DNA from: Mediterranea sp. (in: CFB group bacteria)
Lineage (GTDB): Bacteria; Bacteroidota; Bacteroidia; Bacteroidales; Bacteroidaceae
Direction of reading: 5' to 3'
Length of the DNA: 53,078 nt
NCBI GenBank assembly: GCA_031258135.1
Contig: JAIRNG010000015.1
Location: 1-53,078 of the forward strand
The notes beneath the pieces are model-generated. The model had not been told where the DNA came from and did not search any database. It saw nothing but the letters and a program-made list of their open reading frames with translations. Positions 38,200 through 46,745 of the stretch are shown here, one piece after another. The stretch's first letter is position 1. Each line of letters starts with the position of its first letter. Made by a program: the position numbers and the translations under genes.

Positions 38200-38635
38200 T
38201 CGTTAGGTTTAATTCTTCACGCATACGCTTCTCGCCGGGAAGGCAAAAGGCCGAAGCGGTAAGGGCTATCAGGCCACAGAAAGCGCCGACATTGCCAAGC
38301 GTAGAGTAATATACAAAAACATTCAGAAGCGCCGCGATCTCCAACAGGCCCAGACGAACTCCACTCCAAAAGACATAGCCGGATAGCGCCCCGGTCAGGT
38401 GAGCCTCGTCTATCTTCTTTTTTTTAAGCGCAACGCTAAACAGTCTTAACGACAAAGGCACACATACAATGACGGTCAATATACCCGCAGTCTCCCAGGC
38501 ATACGTCATCTGCGGATCACCGGCATAAAGTCCCACAGGAAGAAAATCGGTTTCACAGGCTATCGACAACAAAACCGGCAACAGCCAAAACAGGCCATAT
38601 TGCATTTTCAGATTTCGTATTGTTTGCTTAAACAT
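38189..38635 (-). CDS. Hypothetical four-helix membrane protein
   Basis: The 148-residue product has four predicted membrane segments (about FWLLPVLLSIACE, AGILTVIVCVPLSLRLF, LGLLEIAALLNVFVYY and FCGLIALTASAFCL) with a KKKK cluster in the second loop. I do not recognise a named family. It is 12 bp after recR and overlaps the GNAT gene, so the three are likely co-transcribed. Confidence 0.75.
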   Translation of the reverse strand: MFKQTIRNLKMQYGLFWLLPVLLSIACETDFLPVGLYAGDPQMTYAWETAGILTVIVCVPLSLRLFSVALKKKKIDEAHLTGALSGYVFWSGVRLGLLEIAALLNVFVYYSTLGNVGAFCGLIALTASAFCLPGEKRMREELNLTNGK

Positions 38636-38647
38636 ACTACCGGTTAT

Positions 38648-39256
38648 TTATTTAAAGGGGATCCGATTAACGATGCTACGTCCCAGCGTAACCTCATCGG
38701 TGTATTCCAACTCGTCGCCGATAGAGATCCCGCGGGCGATCACAGTGAGTTTAACGTTCGTTTCGCCGAGCTTCCGGTAAATGTAGAAGTTCGTTGTGTC
38801 ACCCTCCATTGTGGAACTCAGAGCCAGAATGATTTCATTGATCCCACCCCGGTTCACTCTGTCGACCAGGCTTTCTATCTGTAAATCGCCCGGCCCTACT
38901 CCATCCATCGGTGAGATCACCCCGCCCAATACATGATACAATCCGCGGAATTGCTGGGTTCCTTCCACCGCCATCACATCGCGGATATTCTCCACAACAC
39001 AAATCGTGGAACCGTCACGTTGAGGATTGGCGCAGATCCGGCAGACTTCCGTGTCGGATATATTATGGCATACCTTGCAATATTTCACTTCATGTTTCAA
39101 CGTGATCATTGCATGGCCGAACGCTTCCACCACACCTATCTCCTGCCGGAGCAGATGGAGCACAAGCCTCATGGCTGTTTTCCGCCCGATACCCGGCAGT
39201 CTGGAGAACTCGTTCACCGCTTTCTCCAATAGCATCGAAGGATATTCTTGATTCAC
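38648..39256 (-). CDS. recR: Recombination mediator protein RecR
   Basis: The 202-residue product has the RecR layout: an N-terminal helix-hairpin-helix ([20 protein letters not shown]), a C4 zinc finger ([19 protein letters not shown]) and a Toprim domain ([20 protein letters not shown]), then [15 protein letters not shown]. It works with RecO and RecF in loading RecA. The start codon is GTG at 39256 ([14 protein letters not shown]). Confidence 0.94.
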   Translation of the reverse strand: MNQEYPSMLLEKAVNEFSRLPGIGRKTAMRLVLHLLRQEIGVVEAFGHAMITLKHEVKYCKVCHNISDTEVCRICANPQRDGSTICVVENIRDVMAVEGTQQFRGLYHVLGGVISPMDGVGPGDLQIESLVDRVNRGGINEIILALSSTMEGDTTNFYIYRKLGETNVKLTVIARGISIGDELEYTDEVTLGRSIVNRIPFK

Positions 39257-39307
39257 CGGTTAAGTCTTTAGTTATAAATTTTAAGTTCCCGGATCGCTCC
39301 GAGCGCT

Positions 39308-39315
39308 CAAAGATA
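39308..39315 (-). promoter_or_regulatory. -7 promoter box for the recR unit
   Basis: TATCTTTG on the minus strand, 51 bp before the GTG at 39256. Confidence 0.55.
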
Positions 39316-39361
39316 CACAATCCGGCCCTTATGCCCAAAGCCCCGGAACTTAAAACTTAAA

Positions 39362-39478
39362 AATCAGGAGTCAGGAGTTAAAGGAGTTAGCACTCGCTTC
39401 GCTCGTTAGGAGTTAAAGCTTAACTACCATCCGGGCTAAGGTGCGAAGCGATAACTCCTTTAACTCCTTAACTCCTGA
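39362..39478. repeat. Inverted-repeat element of about 115 bp, copy 1
   Basis: Outer arms AATCAGGAGTCAGGAGTTAA and TTAACTCCTTAACTCCTGATT flank an inner CGCTTCG...CGAAGCG pair. A second, diverged copy is at 44890-45005 and a simpler relative at 50931-50991. It has no coding potential. Confidence 0.85.
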
Positions 39479-39492
39479 TTGACATAAATAAC

Positions 39493-39500
39493 TATCTTTG
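39493..39500 (+). promoter_or_regulatory. -7 promoter box for the symporter gene
   Basis: TATCTTTG ends only 4 bp before ATG 39505, which suggests a leaderless message. Confidence 0.55.
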
Positions 39501-39504
39501 CAGC

Positions 39505-40977
39505 ATGATAATCATCGTCACTGTCATTTGCTACTTCACGGCTTTGCTGCTCATAGCCCGGATCACAGGAAGAAGGGGCGGTTCCAACGCGGCCTTCTTC
39601 AGGGGAGAGAACAAATCGCCGTGGTATGTCGTTTCATTCGGAATGATCGGGGCATCCGTTTCGGGGGTGACTTTTGTCTCGGTACCCGGCATGGTTCGGG
39701 GCATGGACATGACCTATATGCAGGTGGTGGCCGGCTTCTTCTTTGGTTATCTGATCGTGGCGCACGTGCTGCTTCCCCTCTATTATCGCCTTAATCTGAC
39801 CAGCATATATACTTATTTAGGTCACCGGTTCGGTATCCGGACATACTGTACGGGGTCGTTGTTCTTCCTGCTTTCGCGTATGTTGGGGACGGCTGCCAAA
39901 CTCTATCTGGTATGCCTGATCCTGTACACCTGTGTGTTCCGGGAAATGAACGTCCCTTTCTGGGCCATTGCCGCAGGAGCTGTTATGCTCGTCTGGTTCT
40001 ATACGCAGAAAAGCGGGATTAAAACCATTGTATGGACGGACACGCTGCAAACACTTTGCCTGTTTGTGGCGTTGATCTTCATTATCATATCCATTGCACA
40101 GCGTCTTGACCTGGATATGCAAGGCCTGGTTCGGACCATAATGGAAAACGAACATTCGCGCATGGTTGTGTTTGACGACTGGGTATCCGGACAGAACTTC
40201 TTCAAGCAGTTTTTCAGTGGAATCTTCATCGTGATTGTGATGACGGGCCTGGATCAGGACATGATGCAAAAGAACCTGACGTGCCGCAACCTGAAAGAGG
40301 CGCAGAAGAACATGTACTGCTATGGATTTTCATTCATTCCGCTAAACCTGCTGTTCCTTAGTTCAGGTATCCTGTTGCTTGTTCTTGCCGGCGGGATGCA
40401 ACTGGAGCTCCCTCCGATGAATGACGACATCCTGCCGATGCTTGCCACACAGGGCTATCTGGGCCAATCCGTATCGGTGTTATTTACCATAGGTATCATC
40501 GCTGCGGCGTTCGGTAATTCGGACTCCGCCCTGACCTCCATGACCACCAGCTTTTGTGTGGACATTCTGCATACGGATAAAGCCCCGGAAGATATTGCAC
40601 GCAGGAAACGCCGGAAGGTGCACCTCATCATGTCCGTCGTTCTGGTGGCGTTCATCTGCTTCTTCCGTATCGTAAATAATAAAAGTGTCATCGACGCCAT
40701 ATATATCATCGCTTCGTATACTTACGGGCCATTGCTGGGCATGTTCAGTTTCGGGTTGTTCACCCGCCGGAGGGCAAGAGACGGATGGACGCCTTATATC
40801 GCAATGGCTTCGCCCCTGATATGCTTCGCGCTCAACCGGCTGACAAGCGTTTATTTCCAATATACATTCGGATATGAGTTGCTTATGCTGAACGGAGCGC
40901 TTACTTTTGCGGGTATGTGGGCGGGTAGCAGGGCGTCATCTAATAAAAACAAAAACTATGGATATCAAGACCGCTGA
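39505..40977 (+). CDS. Sodium:solute symporter (SSS family)
   Basis: The 490-residue protein has about 13 helices. The family blocks are [32 protein letters not shown] near the N-terminus, [17 protein letters not shown], and [28 protein letters not shown], which carries the sodium-site serines and threonines. The substrate is not evident. The start at 39505 fits homologues, although it is very close to the promoter. The end overlaps engB by about 20 bp. Confidence 0.9.
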   Translation: MIIIVTVICYFTALLLIARITGRRGGSNAAFFRGENKSPWYVVSFGMIGASVSGVTFVSVPGMVRGMDMTYMQVVAGFFFGYLIVAHVLLPLYYRLNLTSIYTYLGHRFGIRTYCTGSLFFLLSRMLGTAAKLYLVCLILYTCVFREMNVPFWAIAAGAVMLVWFYTQKSGIKTIVWTDTLQTLCLFVALIFIIISIAQRLDLDMQGLVRTIMENEHSRMVVFDDWVSGQNFFKQFFSGIFIVIVMTGLDQDMMQKNLTCRNLKEAQKNMYCYGFSFIPLNLLFLSSGILLLVLAGGMQLELPPMNDDILPMLATQGYLGQSVSVLFTIGIIAAAFGNSDSALTSMTTSFCVDILHTDKAPEDIARRKRRKVHLIMSVVLVAFICFFRIVNNKSVIDAIYIIASYTYGPLLGMFSFGLFTRRRARDGWTPYIAMASPLICFALNRLTSVYFQYTFGYELLMLNGALTFAGMWAGSRASSNKNKNYGYQDR

Positions 40978-41569
40978 GTTTGTAATCAGTAATACGGATG
41001 TGGAGAAATGTCCGGTGGGGACATTTCCCGAATATGCATTTATCGGACGTTCCAACGTCGGCAAGTCAAGCCTGATCAACATGCTTACCGGACGGAAAGG
41101 CTTGGCGATGACCTCGGCCACACCCGGAAAAACAATGCTGATCAACCATTTCCTGATCAACAAGAGTTGGTATATTGTCGACCTTCCCGGATATGGATAC
41201 GCTCGCCGCGGCATGAAAGGCCAGGAACAGATCCGTAAAATCATAGAAGATTATATCCTTGAGCGTGAACAGATGACGAATCTGTTTCTTTTAATAGACA
41301 GTCGCCTCGAGCCACAGAAAATAGACATGGAGTTTATGGAGTGGTTGGGCGAGAACGGGATTCCCTTCTCCATCGTGTTCACCAAGACCGATAAACTCAA
41401 GAGCGGCAAACTGAACGGCAACATACAAATGTATTTGCGCCGGCTACGTCTCCAATGGGAGGAGTTGCCCCCTTACTTTATTTCTTCGTCCGAAAGCAGG
41501 CAGGGACGAAATGAAATACTGGATTATATCGACGCTATCAACCGGGAGATGCAAACCGTTAATTCATAA
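40958..41569 (+). CDS. engB: Ribosome-biogenesis GTPase EngB (YihA/YsxC)
   Basis: ATG 40958 ([13 protein letters not shown]) gives 203 residues; the ORF-track start lies inside the symporter gene. GTPase motifs are intact: G1 [11 protein letters not shown]2 [12 protein letters not shown]3 DLPGYGYA, G4 TKTDK and G5 SSSE. EngB assists assembly of the large ribosomal subunit. It overlaps the upstream symporter gene, so the two are likely coupled, though their functions appear unrelated. Confidence 0.94.
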   Translation: MDIKTAEFVISNTDVEKCPVGTFPEYAFIGRSNVGKSSLINMLTGRKGLAMTSATPGKTMLINHFLINKSWYIVDLPGYGYARRGMKGQEQIRKIIEDYILEREQMTNLFLLIDSRLEPQKIDMEFMEWLGENGIPFSIVFTKTDKLKSGKLNGNIQMYLRRLRLQWEELPPYFISSSESRQGRNEILDYIDAINREMQTVNS

Positions 41570-41589
41570 TGATCATATATGCCGGTGCA

Positions 41590-41900
41590 GAGCCGTCCGG
41601 ACGAAAAAAAGTTACAATCCTGCAGGATTTGCGTCATCCGGACGAAAAAAAATGACAATCCTGCAGGATTTGCGTTTTCCGGTTTTGAAAAAGTTACAAT
41701 CCTGCAGGATTTACGCCATCCGGACGAAAAAAAGTTACAATCCTGCAGGATTTGCGTTTTCCGGTTTTAAAAAAGCTCCAATCCTGCAGGATTTATGCCA
41801 TCCGGACGAAAAAAGTTACAACCCTGCAGGATTGGAGCTTTCCCGTTTTGAAAAAGCTCCATGTATGTCGACGCGGAGCTTTCCCGTTTTGAAAATGGTA
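41590..41900 (+). repeat. 41-bp tandem array (AATCCTGCAGGATT palindrome)
   Basis: CTGCAG centres lie at 41620, 41661, 41702, 41743, 41784 and 41824, a period of 41, 41, 41, 41 and 40 bp. Spacers alternate between a CATCCGGACGAAAAAAA type and a TTTTCCGGTTTTGAAAAA type. Two further spacer-like copies without the palindrome follow (GGAGCTTTCCCGTTTTGAAAA). The plus-strand ORF at 41511-41963 is a frame through this array. It is not a CRISPR: the spacers are repeated and the repeat is only 14 bp. Confidence 0.9.
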
Positions 41901-41978
41901 CAGCCCCCGGAAGGTGACGGCATCGGAGCGCCGATAGAAAAAAACTGCGCATTTGCCGGATGAACAAAAAAAAAGATT

Positions 41979-41986
41979 TATCTTTG
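41979..41986 (+). promoter_or_regulatory. -7 promoter box for the DUF1573/esterase unit
   Basis: TATCTTTG, 29 bp before ATG 42016. Confidence 0.6.
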
Positions 41987-42015
41987 TTTTCCGTAAACGC
42001 TAATTAAAGACTTAA

Positions 42016-42405
42016 ATGAAGAAGACATTATTTCTTATCTTACTGTTGATTGCCGGCATTAATTATGCCTGTGCCAAAAGTGGCGCAGAGATCAAGTTTG
42101 ATAAAACGACGCACAACTTCGGGACTTTTCCGGAAAGCGACCCTGTCGTGACCGGAACATTTACTTTTACTAACGTAGGCGATGCCCCGTTGGTCATTCA
42201 TCAGGCGATTGCATCATGCGGTTGCGCCGAGCCTGAGTATACCAAGGAACCGGTAATGCCCGGAAAAACCGGAATCGTAAAAGTGACGTACAACGGAACG
42301 GGATACTTTGCCGGATACTTCAAGAAATCGATCACTATCCGTACCAATGCAAAGACGGAAATGATCCGCCTGTTTATTGAAGGCGATATGCAAACCGATA
42401 AGTAA
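42016..42405 (+). CDS. DUF1573 family secreted protein
   Basis: The 129-residue product has a signal peptide (MKKTLFLILLLIAGINYACA) and one Ig-like DUF1573 domain with HNFGTF, FTFTNVGDAPLVI, ASCGCAEP and the final RTNAKTEMIRLFIEGDM. These domains are common envelope modules of unknown role in Bacteroidetes. The stop is 1 bp before the next gene, so they share a transcript. Confidence 0.9.
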   Translation: MKKTLFLILLLIAGINYACAKSGAEIKFDKTTHNFGTFPESDPVVTGTFTFTNVGDAPLVIHQAIASCGCAEPEYTKEPVMPGKTGIVKVTYNGTGYFAGYFKKSITIRTNAKTEMIRLFIEGDMQTDK

Positions 42406-42406
42406 T

Positions 42407-43978
42407 ATGAAAAAGGCGCTGATCATCTCCCTGTTAGCCATGGCCACCGGCATATATGCGCAAAAACCGGTTGAAATGTCTTTATGGCCTGACGGAGCGC
42501 CAAACAGCAATGGGCTGGAGGGTGAAGAGCAACAACTGGAGAACGGACGCGTAGCCAACGTGCATGAACCGGCCATTACCGTATTCAGATCCGGCGTCCC
42601 GAACAGCATAGCCATTATTATGTGCCCCGGAGGAGGCTATGTCCGTTTAGCCATGAACCACGAAGGATTCGATATGGCGCCATGGTTTAACGCCCAGCAT
42701 ATCACATACGTCATTCTGAAGTACAGAATGCCCAATGGCCATTATGAAATACCCCTGTCGGATGCCGAACAGGCCATTCGCCTGGTACGCCGGCATGCAA
42801 GTGAGTGGAACGTCGATCCGGACAGGGTGGGCGTCATGGGCGCTTCTGCCGGCGGGCACCTGGCATCCACACTGGCCACTCATTACAGCAGCAGGGAAAC
42901 CCGTCCCGATTTTCAGGTATTGCTCTATCCGGTTATTACTATGGATCCGGGCTATACGCATGCCGGATCACGGGAGAACCTGCTGGGCAAATCACCGTCG
43001 GCCGGATTGGAAAAGAAATTCTCGAATGAGTTACAGGTAACTCCGGAAACCCCGAAAGCATTTATAACGCTCTCTTCCGATGACGGCGCAGTAGCGCCAC
43101 TCAATGGCGTGAACTACTACCTGGCATTGGTCCGGAACAACGTGCGGGCAGCCCTGCATACCTATCCTGTGGGTGGCCATGGCTGGGGATTCCGCGATAA
43201 TTTCCCCTACAAGCGTCAATGGACGGAAGAGTTGGAAAAATGGCTAAGGGAAGAACTGCAGGAAGATAACCTCATGCTGAAATACGGATTAACTCTCCTG
43301 GGAACGCCCTATGTAGCGCATACGCTGGAAAGAACCGCACAGGAAGAACTGTTCACGAGCCGTTCGGAGCTGGACTGCACGACCTTTGTCGAAAGTGTGT
43401 TGGCCATGTCCCTGTGTGCGAAGGAAAACGGAACGTTCTCTGAAGAGAATTTCGCCGGACAACTGCAAAGAATCCGTTATCGCGGAGGCGTTCTCGATGG
43501 ATACGCATCCCGTCTGCATTATGCCACGGACTGGGTCAATGATAATATCAGGAAAGGAGTTATTGAGGATATAACCGCTATACACAGTCAGGACACAGAC
43601 ACCGTCCGGCTGTTCTTCATGTCGGGTCATCCGGACAACTACAAACACCTGAAGAACAATCCGGAAAACATAACCCGGATACTTGAAACGGAAAAGAAAC
43701 TCACCGGACAAAAGATATGCCGGATACCGAAACGGAAATTGCCCGATGAAGGCTTTCCATGGATCAAAGACGGCGACATCGTCATGCTTACCACCGGTAT
43801 CGACGGATTGGACGTAAGTCATATGGGGATCGCCATCCGCCGGAACGGCATGTTGCATTTGCTGCACGCTTCTTCGGCAGAAAAAAAGGTGATTGTAGAC
43901 AAACGGACATTACGCAATCAACTCGCGCAAAGCAAACACGTAACAGGTATCAGGGTTCTGCGGAAATCATTCCTTTAA
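42407..43978 (+). CDS. Secreted alpha/beta-hydrolase esterase fused to a DUF1460 (amidase/NlpC-P60-like) domain
   Basis: ATG 42407 (MKKALIISLLAMATGIYAQ, a signal peptide) gives 523 residues. Residues about 25-285 are an esterase/lipase domain with nucleophile GASAGGHLAS (Ser near 146), an acidic SSDDGAVAP loop and the catalytic His in GGHGWGF. Residues about 290-523 are a DUF1460 domain with catalytic Cys in LDCTTFVES (near 323), DVSHMGIAIRR and LLHASSAEKKVIVD. DUF1460 proteins are N-acetylmuramoyl-L-alanine amidase-like or endopeptidase-like wall enzymes. One signal peptide serves both halves. The esterase half might deacetylate peptidoglycan or a cell-wall sugar before the second domain acts; this is inference. 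Confidence 0.86.
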   Translation: MKKALIISLLAMATGIYAQKPVEMSLWPDGAPNSNGLEGEEQQLENGRVANVHEPAITVFRSGVPNSIAIIMCPGGGYVRLAMNHEGFDMAPWFNAQHITYVILKYRMPNGHYEIPLSDAEQAIRLVRRHASEWNVDPDRVGVMGASAGGHLASTLATHYSSRETRPDFQVLLYPVITMDPGYTHAGSRENLLGKSPSAGLEKKFSNELQVTPETPKAFITLSSDDGAVAPLNGVNYYLALVRNNVRAALHTYPVGGHGWGFRDNFPYKRQWTEELEKWLREELQEDNLMLKYGLTLLGTPYVAHTLERTAQEELFTSRSELDCTTFVESVLAMSLCAKENGTFSEENFAGQLQRIRYRGGVLDGYASRLHYATDWVNDNIRKGVIEDITAIHSQDTDTVRLFFMSGHPDNYKHLKNNPENITRILETEKKLTGQKICRIPKRKLPDEGFPWIKDGDIVMLTTGIDGLDVSHMGIAIRRNGMLHLLHASSAEKKVIVDKRTLRNQLAQSKHVTGIRVLRKSFL

Positions 43979-44091
43979 ACCAATGAGAAAGTTATTATTC
44001 ATTCAAGCCCAACGAACTGATATCTCCTTCACCTTCTTCTGCTCTTTTTAAATAAACCGTCTTTTTTCTTGTTTATATGATAAAAAGTATC
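43979..44091. other. Intergenic leader before the ncRNA promoter
   Basis: No ORF. The sequence is T-rich and may include a terminator for the upstream esterase-DUF1460 gene, but I see no strong hairpin. Confidence 0.4.
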
Positions 44092-44099
44092 TATCTTTG
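44069..44099 (+). promoter_or_regulatory. -33/-7 promoter for the ncRNA candidate
   Basis: TTG at 44069-44071 and TATCTTTG at 44092-44099 are spaced 20 bp apart, a good match to the Bacteroidetes sigma-ABfr promoter layout. Confidence 0.65.
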
Positions 44100-44104
44100 T
44101 TATA

Positions 44105-44289
44105 TAAAAATTAGCCGCATCGGTTAGATAGGGAAACTCACTAATTAAACTGGAAACCGAGACAAACTTCGTTTCTCAATGGCGGGCCACATCCTTAGGG
44201 ACAGTTTTAAACCGGTGGATTACAAAGAGGACGAGTACTCAAATCATGTCATACGGAGTTTCATCACATCATCGGTGCGGCTTTTTTTA
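44105..44289 (+). ncRNA. Probable structured small RNA of about 185 nt
   Basis: This promoter-to-terminator segment has no ORF and folds by nested complementarity. GCCGCATCGG (44114-44123) pairs with TCGGTGCGGC (44272-44281). GAAACTC (44133-44139) pairs with GAGTTTC (44256-44262), and TTAAACTG (44145-44152) with CAGTTTTAA (44202-44210). A local hairpin with a CTTCG loop lies near 44158-44176. The closing helix is followed by TTTTTTT, so it also acts as a terminator. The size and long paired rod recall 6S RNA, but I do not recognise a family. It is not tmRNA, RNase P or SRP RNA by their hallmark motifs. Confidence 0.65.
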
Positions 44290-44301
44290 TTGGAACAACT
44301 C

Positions 44302-44853
44302 TTATTCTCCCAATCGATAGGTAAAGGCTACGCCTAACTTGTACGGCAACCATTCTCCGCTACCGTTCGTATCGACATACATTTCTCCCGTAGATTTCTT
44401 ATAGCCTTTATAGTCGGAGTGTTGCCAGCCGTAGCCGGCGTACATATCCAATCCCCAGCGGTCGCTGATCTTAAGCTGATAACCCAGGGTAGCGCCGAAA
44501 GACATACCCTTGCCTCTCTGGTAATTGTCTTTATTGATATAGTTCCATTTGGTGAATTTGAACATGTGGTGGTATGCACCGTAAGCCCCCACGTAGAAGC
44601 CATTGAATGTTCCCCGGGGATAAAAGCGCCCTTCTGCGATTGCCTGTCCGAATTTCATCGGGTTACCGTCAAGGCTTTCCCATGGGGAATATACCAGGTC
44701 TCCATTGAGTGTCCATTTATCTGCGAGTTTAGTCTCTGCCGACATATTAACCACGCCGGCCGCCCAGTACAGGGCATTCCATTTAAGACGGGTCTGAGCC
44801 TGTATGGATACGGATAGAACCGAAATAGCTAATAACAGTAGTTTTTTCTTCAT
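44302..44853 (-). CDS. DUF3575 family envelope protein
   Basis: The 183-residue product has a signal peptide (MKKKLLLLAISVLSVSIQAQ). LKWNALYWAAGVVNMSAETKL is followed by alternating beta-type segments with aromatic girdles (GFYVGAYGAYHHMF, WGLDMYAGYGWQHSDYKGY), ending in VAFTYRLGE. This matches DUF3575, a predicted small outer-membrane or periplasmic beta protein common in Bacteroidales. The role is unknown. Confidence 0.85.
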   Translation of the reverse strand: MKKKLLLLAISVLSVSIQAQTRLKWNALYWAAGVVNMSAETKLADKWTLNGDLVYSPWESLDGNPMKFGQAIAEGRFYPRGTFNGFYVGAYGAYHHMFKFTKWNYINKDNYQRGKGMSFGATLGYQLKISDRWGLDMYAGYGWQHSDYKGYKKSTGEMYVDTNGSGEWLPYKLGVAFTYRLGE

Positions 44854-44889
44854 AACAAAACGGATTAAATGAATATAAATAATTAAAAT

Positions 44890-45005
44890 TTAAATCAGGA
44901 GTCAGGAATTAAAGGAGTTATCACTCGCTTCGCTCGTTAGGAGTTAAAGCTCAAATACCATCTGAGCTAAGGCGCGAAGCGCCTGATAACTCCTATAACT
45001 TCTTC
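44890..45005. repeat. Inverted-repeat element of about 115 bp, copy 2
   Basis: AAATCAGGAGTCAGGAATTAAAGG at the left, the central CACTCGCTTCGCTCG and GGCGCGAAGCGCC, and TAACTCCTATAACTTC at the right match the element at 39362-39478. Confidence 0.85.
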
Positions 45006-45017
45006 CCTCCTTCCCTC

Positions 45018-46475
45018 CTATATATTATCCCTCAGGTCTTTCAGCCGGACGGCTTTTCCTTCGCTTTGCGGCAGGGAGCCTTTTTTGACGAGCTTAACCT
45101 TGGGAGTGACTAATATTTCGTCTTTCAGTTGGCGGGTAATGGCTTTATGAAGATTCTCCAACTGAATGTAGTTATCGGTGGAAAGGTCGCTGAGTTCTAC
45201 TTCAACCACCATTTCATCCTGATTGTCGCGCGTGGTGAGTGTGATCAGGTAATTGCTGCCCAGCTCGGGGAATTGCACTAATATCTTTTCTACCTGCATC
45301 GGAAAGATATTCACTCCCTTAATGATGAACATGTCGTCGCTGCGGCCTTTGATCCGGTCGATGCGGATATGCGTGCGTCCGCAGGGACATTCGCCGGGGA
45401 TAATACGGGTAAGGTCGCGGGTGCGGTAGCGAAGAAGGGGCATCATGTCCCTGTCGAGCGTAGTGAGTACCAGCTCTCCGATTTCTCCGTCGGGCACGGG
45501 TTCTTCCGTATCCGGGTCGATGATCTCCACCAGGAAGCAGTCTTCCCAGAGGTGCATGCCGTTTTGCTCTTTACATTCAAAGGCGACGCCGGGGCCGTTC
45601 ATTTCGGACATCCCGAAACTGTTGTACGCTTTCACACCCAGCATCTTTTCGATTTTTTTGCGTTGCTCGTCCGTATGAGGTTCCGCGCCGATGATCAATG
45701 TGGTCAGACCGGCGCTTCGCGGGTCTATGCCTTCTTCCTGGAACACCTCCGCCAAACGGATGGCATAACTGGGAATGGCATGCAGGGCGGTTGTTCCGAA
45801 GTCTGTAATGAACTTGATCTGCCGTTTACTGTTTCCGGCAGCGGCAGGTACGGTGAGCGCACCCAGGCGTTCCGCTCCGTATTGGAATCCGAGCCCTCCG
45901 GTGAACATGCCATAACCGGAACTGTTCTGGAAAACGTCGGTGTTACGAAGTCCCACCATGTACAGGCAACGGGCTACGAGGTTTGCCCAGGAGTCCAGGT
46001 CGTGCTGCGAATGGAAGATAACAGTGGGATTGCCTGTCGTACCACTTGACGAGTGCAGGCGTACGGCATTCTTCAACTCGCCCGAAACCAGTCCGTAAGG
46101 GTAATTGTCGCGCATCTGCGCTTTGGTGGTGAAAGGAATTTTCTTCAGGTCTTCCAACGTCTGTATGGAGTCTGGGGTGATTCCGTTCCCTTCAAATACT
46201 TTTTTGTAGAACGGAGAGTGAGCGGCGATTTCTATTGTCTTTTTCAGCCGCCGGAGTTGTAGCTCCTGTAGCTTCTCACGGCTTGCCGTTTCTATTTCTT
46301 CCCAAAAAGCGCCAACAGCCTCACCCCGACCCTCTCCAAAGGAGAGGGAGGAGGGGGTTACCACAGGCTGTTTGTCATTAAAAGCGCCAACAGCCTCACC
46401 CCGACCCTCTCCAAAGGAGAGGGAGGAGGGAGTTACCACAGGCTGTTTGTCATTTTTGATATACTTGTTACTCAT
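45018..46475 (-). CDS. paaK: Phenylacetate-CoA ligase family enzyme (PaaK-like)
   Basis: The 485-residue product has an AMP-binding core: LHSSSGTTGNPTVIFHS (P-loop), NSFGMSEMNGPGVAFEC, LTTLDRDMMPLLRYRTRDLT and IKGVNIFPMQVEKIL. It forms aryl-CoA thioesters from phenylacetate or an aryl-acetate. The family core begins near FWEEIETASREKLQELQ. The roughly 55 residues before it include two 25-residue copies ([21 protein letters not shown]...) encoded by a 75-bp duplicated palindromic element. It lies downstream of iorA-iorB, consistent with activating aryl acids made from aryl pyruvates or the reverse. Confidence 0.9.
   Translation of the reverse strand: MSNKYIKNDKQPVVTPSSLSFGEGRGEAVGAFNDKQPVVTPSSLSFGEGRGEAVGAFWEEIETASREKLQELQLRRLKKTIEIAAHSPFYKKVFEGNGITPDSIQTLEDLKKIPFTTKAQMRDNYPYGLVSGELKNAVRLHSSSGTTGNPTVIFHSQHDLDSWANLVARCLYMVGLRNTDVFQNSSGYGMFTGGLGFQYGAERLGALTVPAAAGNSKRQIKFITDFGTTALHAIPSYAIRLAEVFQEEGIDPRSAGLTTLIIGAEPHTDEQRKKIEKMLGVKAYNSFGMSEMNGPGVAFECKEQNGMHLWEDCFLVEIIDPDTEEPVPDGEIGELVLTTLDRDMMPLLRYRTRDLTRIIPGECPCGRTHIRIDRIKGRSDDMFIIKGVNIFPMQVEKILVQFPELGSNYLITLTTRDNQDEMVVEVELSDLSTDNYIQLENLHKAITRQLKDEILVTPKVKLVKKGSLPQSEGKAVRLKDLRDNI
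46311..46460 (+). repeat. 75-bp tandem duplication of the palindromic element inside the paaK 5' end
   Basis: Two copies starting at 46311 and 46386 (period 75 bp) differ at very few positions. Each holds CAGCCTCACCCCGACCCTCTCC. Both are in frame with paaK. Confidence 0.9.
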
Positions 46476-46495
46476 ATCTTTACTTTACAGGATTA

Positions 46496-46745
46496 TCTTT
46501 CTTTCAATCTCCCTCTCCTTTGGAGAGGGTTGGGGTGAGGCTATATCTTTCTTTCAATCTCCCTCTCCTTTGGAGAGGGTTGGGGTGAGGCTATATCTTT
46601 CTTTCAATCTCCCTCTTCTTTGGAGAGGGTTGGGGTGAGGCTATATCTTTCTTTCAATCTCCCTCTCCTTTGGAGAGGGTTGGGGTGAGGCTATATCTTT
46701 CTTTCAACCTCCCTCTCCTTTGGAGAGGGTTGGGGTGAGGCTGTC
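46496..46745 (-). repeat. 50-bp tandem array of the palindromic element (5 copies)
   Basis: CCCTCTCCTTTGGAGAGG cores start at 46511, 46561, 46611, 46661 and 46711, an exact 50 bp period. The linker is TATATCTTTCTTTCAATCT. The array fills the gap between iorB and paaK, in inverse orientation to the paaK copies, and its last unit encodes the end of IorB. Confidence 0.93.

Noticed and set aside
41590-41900. CRISPR-like regular array
   Set aside because: The repeat is only about 14 bp, the spacers belong to two repeated types, and no cas gene is present.
41511-41963. 150-codon ORF after engB
   Set aside because: It starts inside engB in another frame and consists of the 41-bp array.
44105-44289. 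tmRNA, RNase P RNA or SRP RNA
   Set aside because: None of the hallmark motifs (terminal CCA and tag ORF, GAGGAAAGUC, GGUCAGG...GGAAGGAAGCAGCC) is present.
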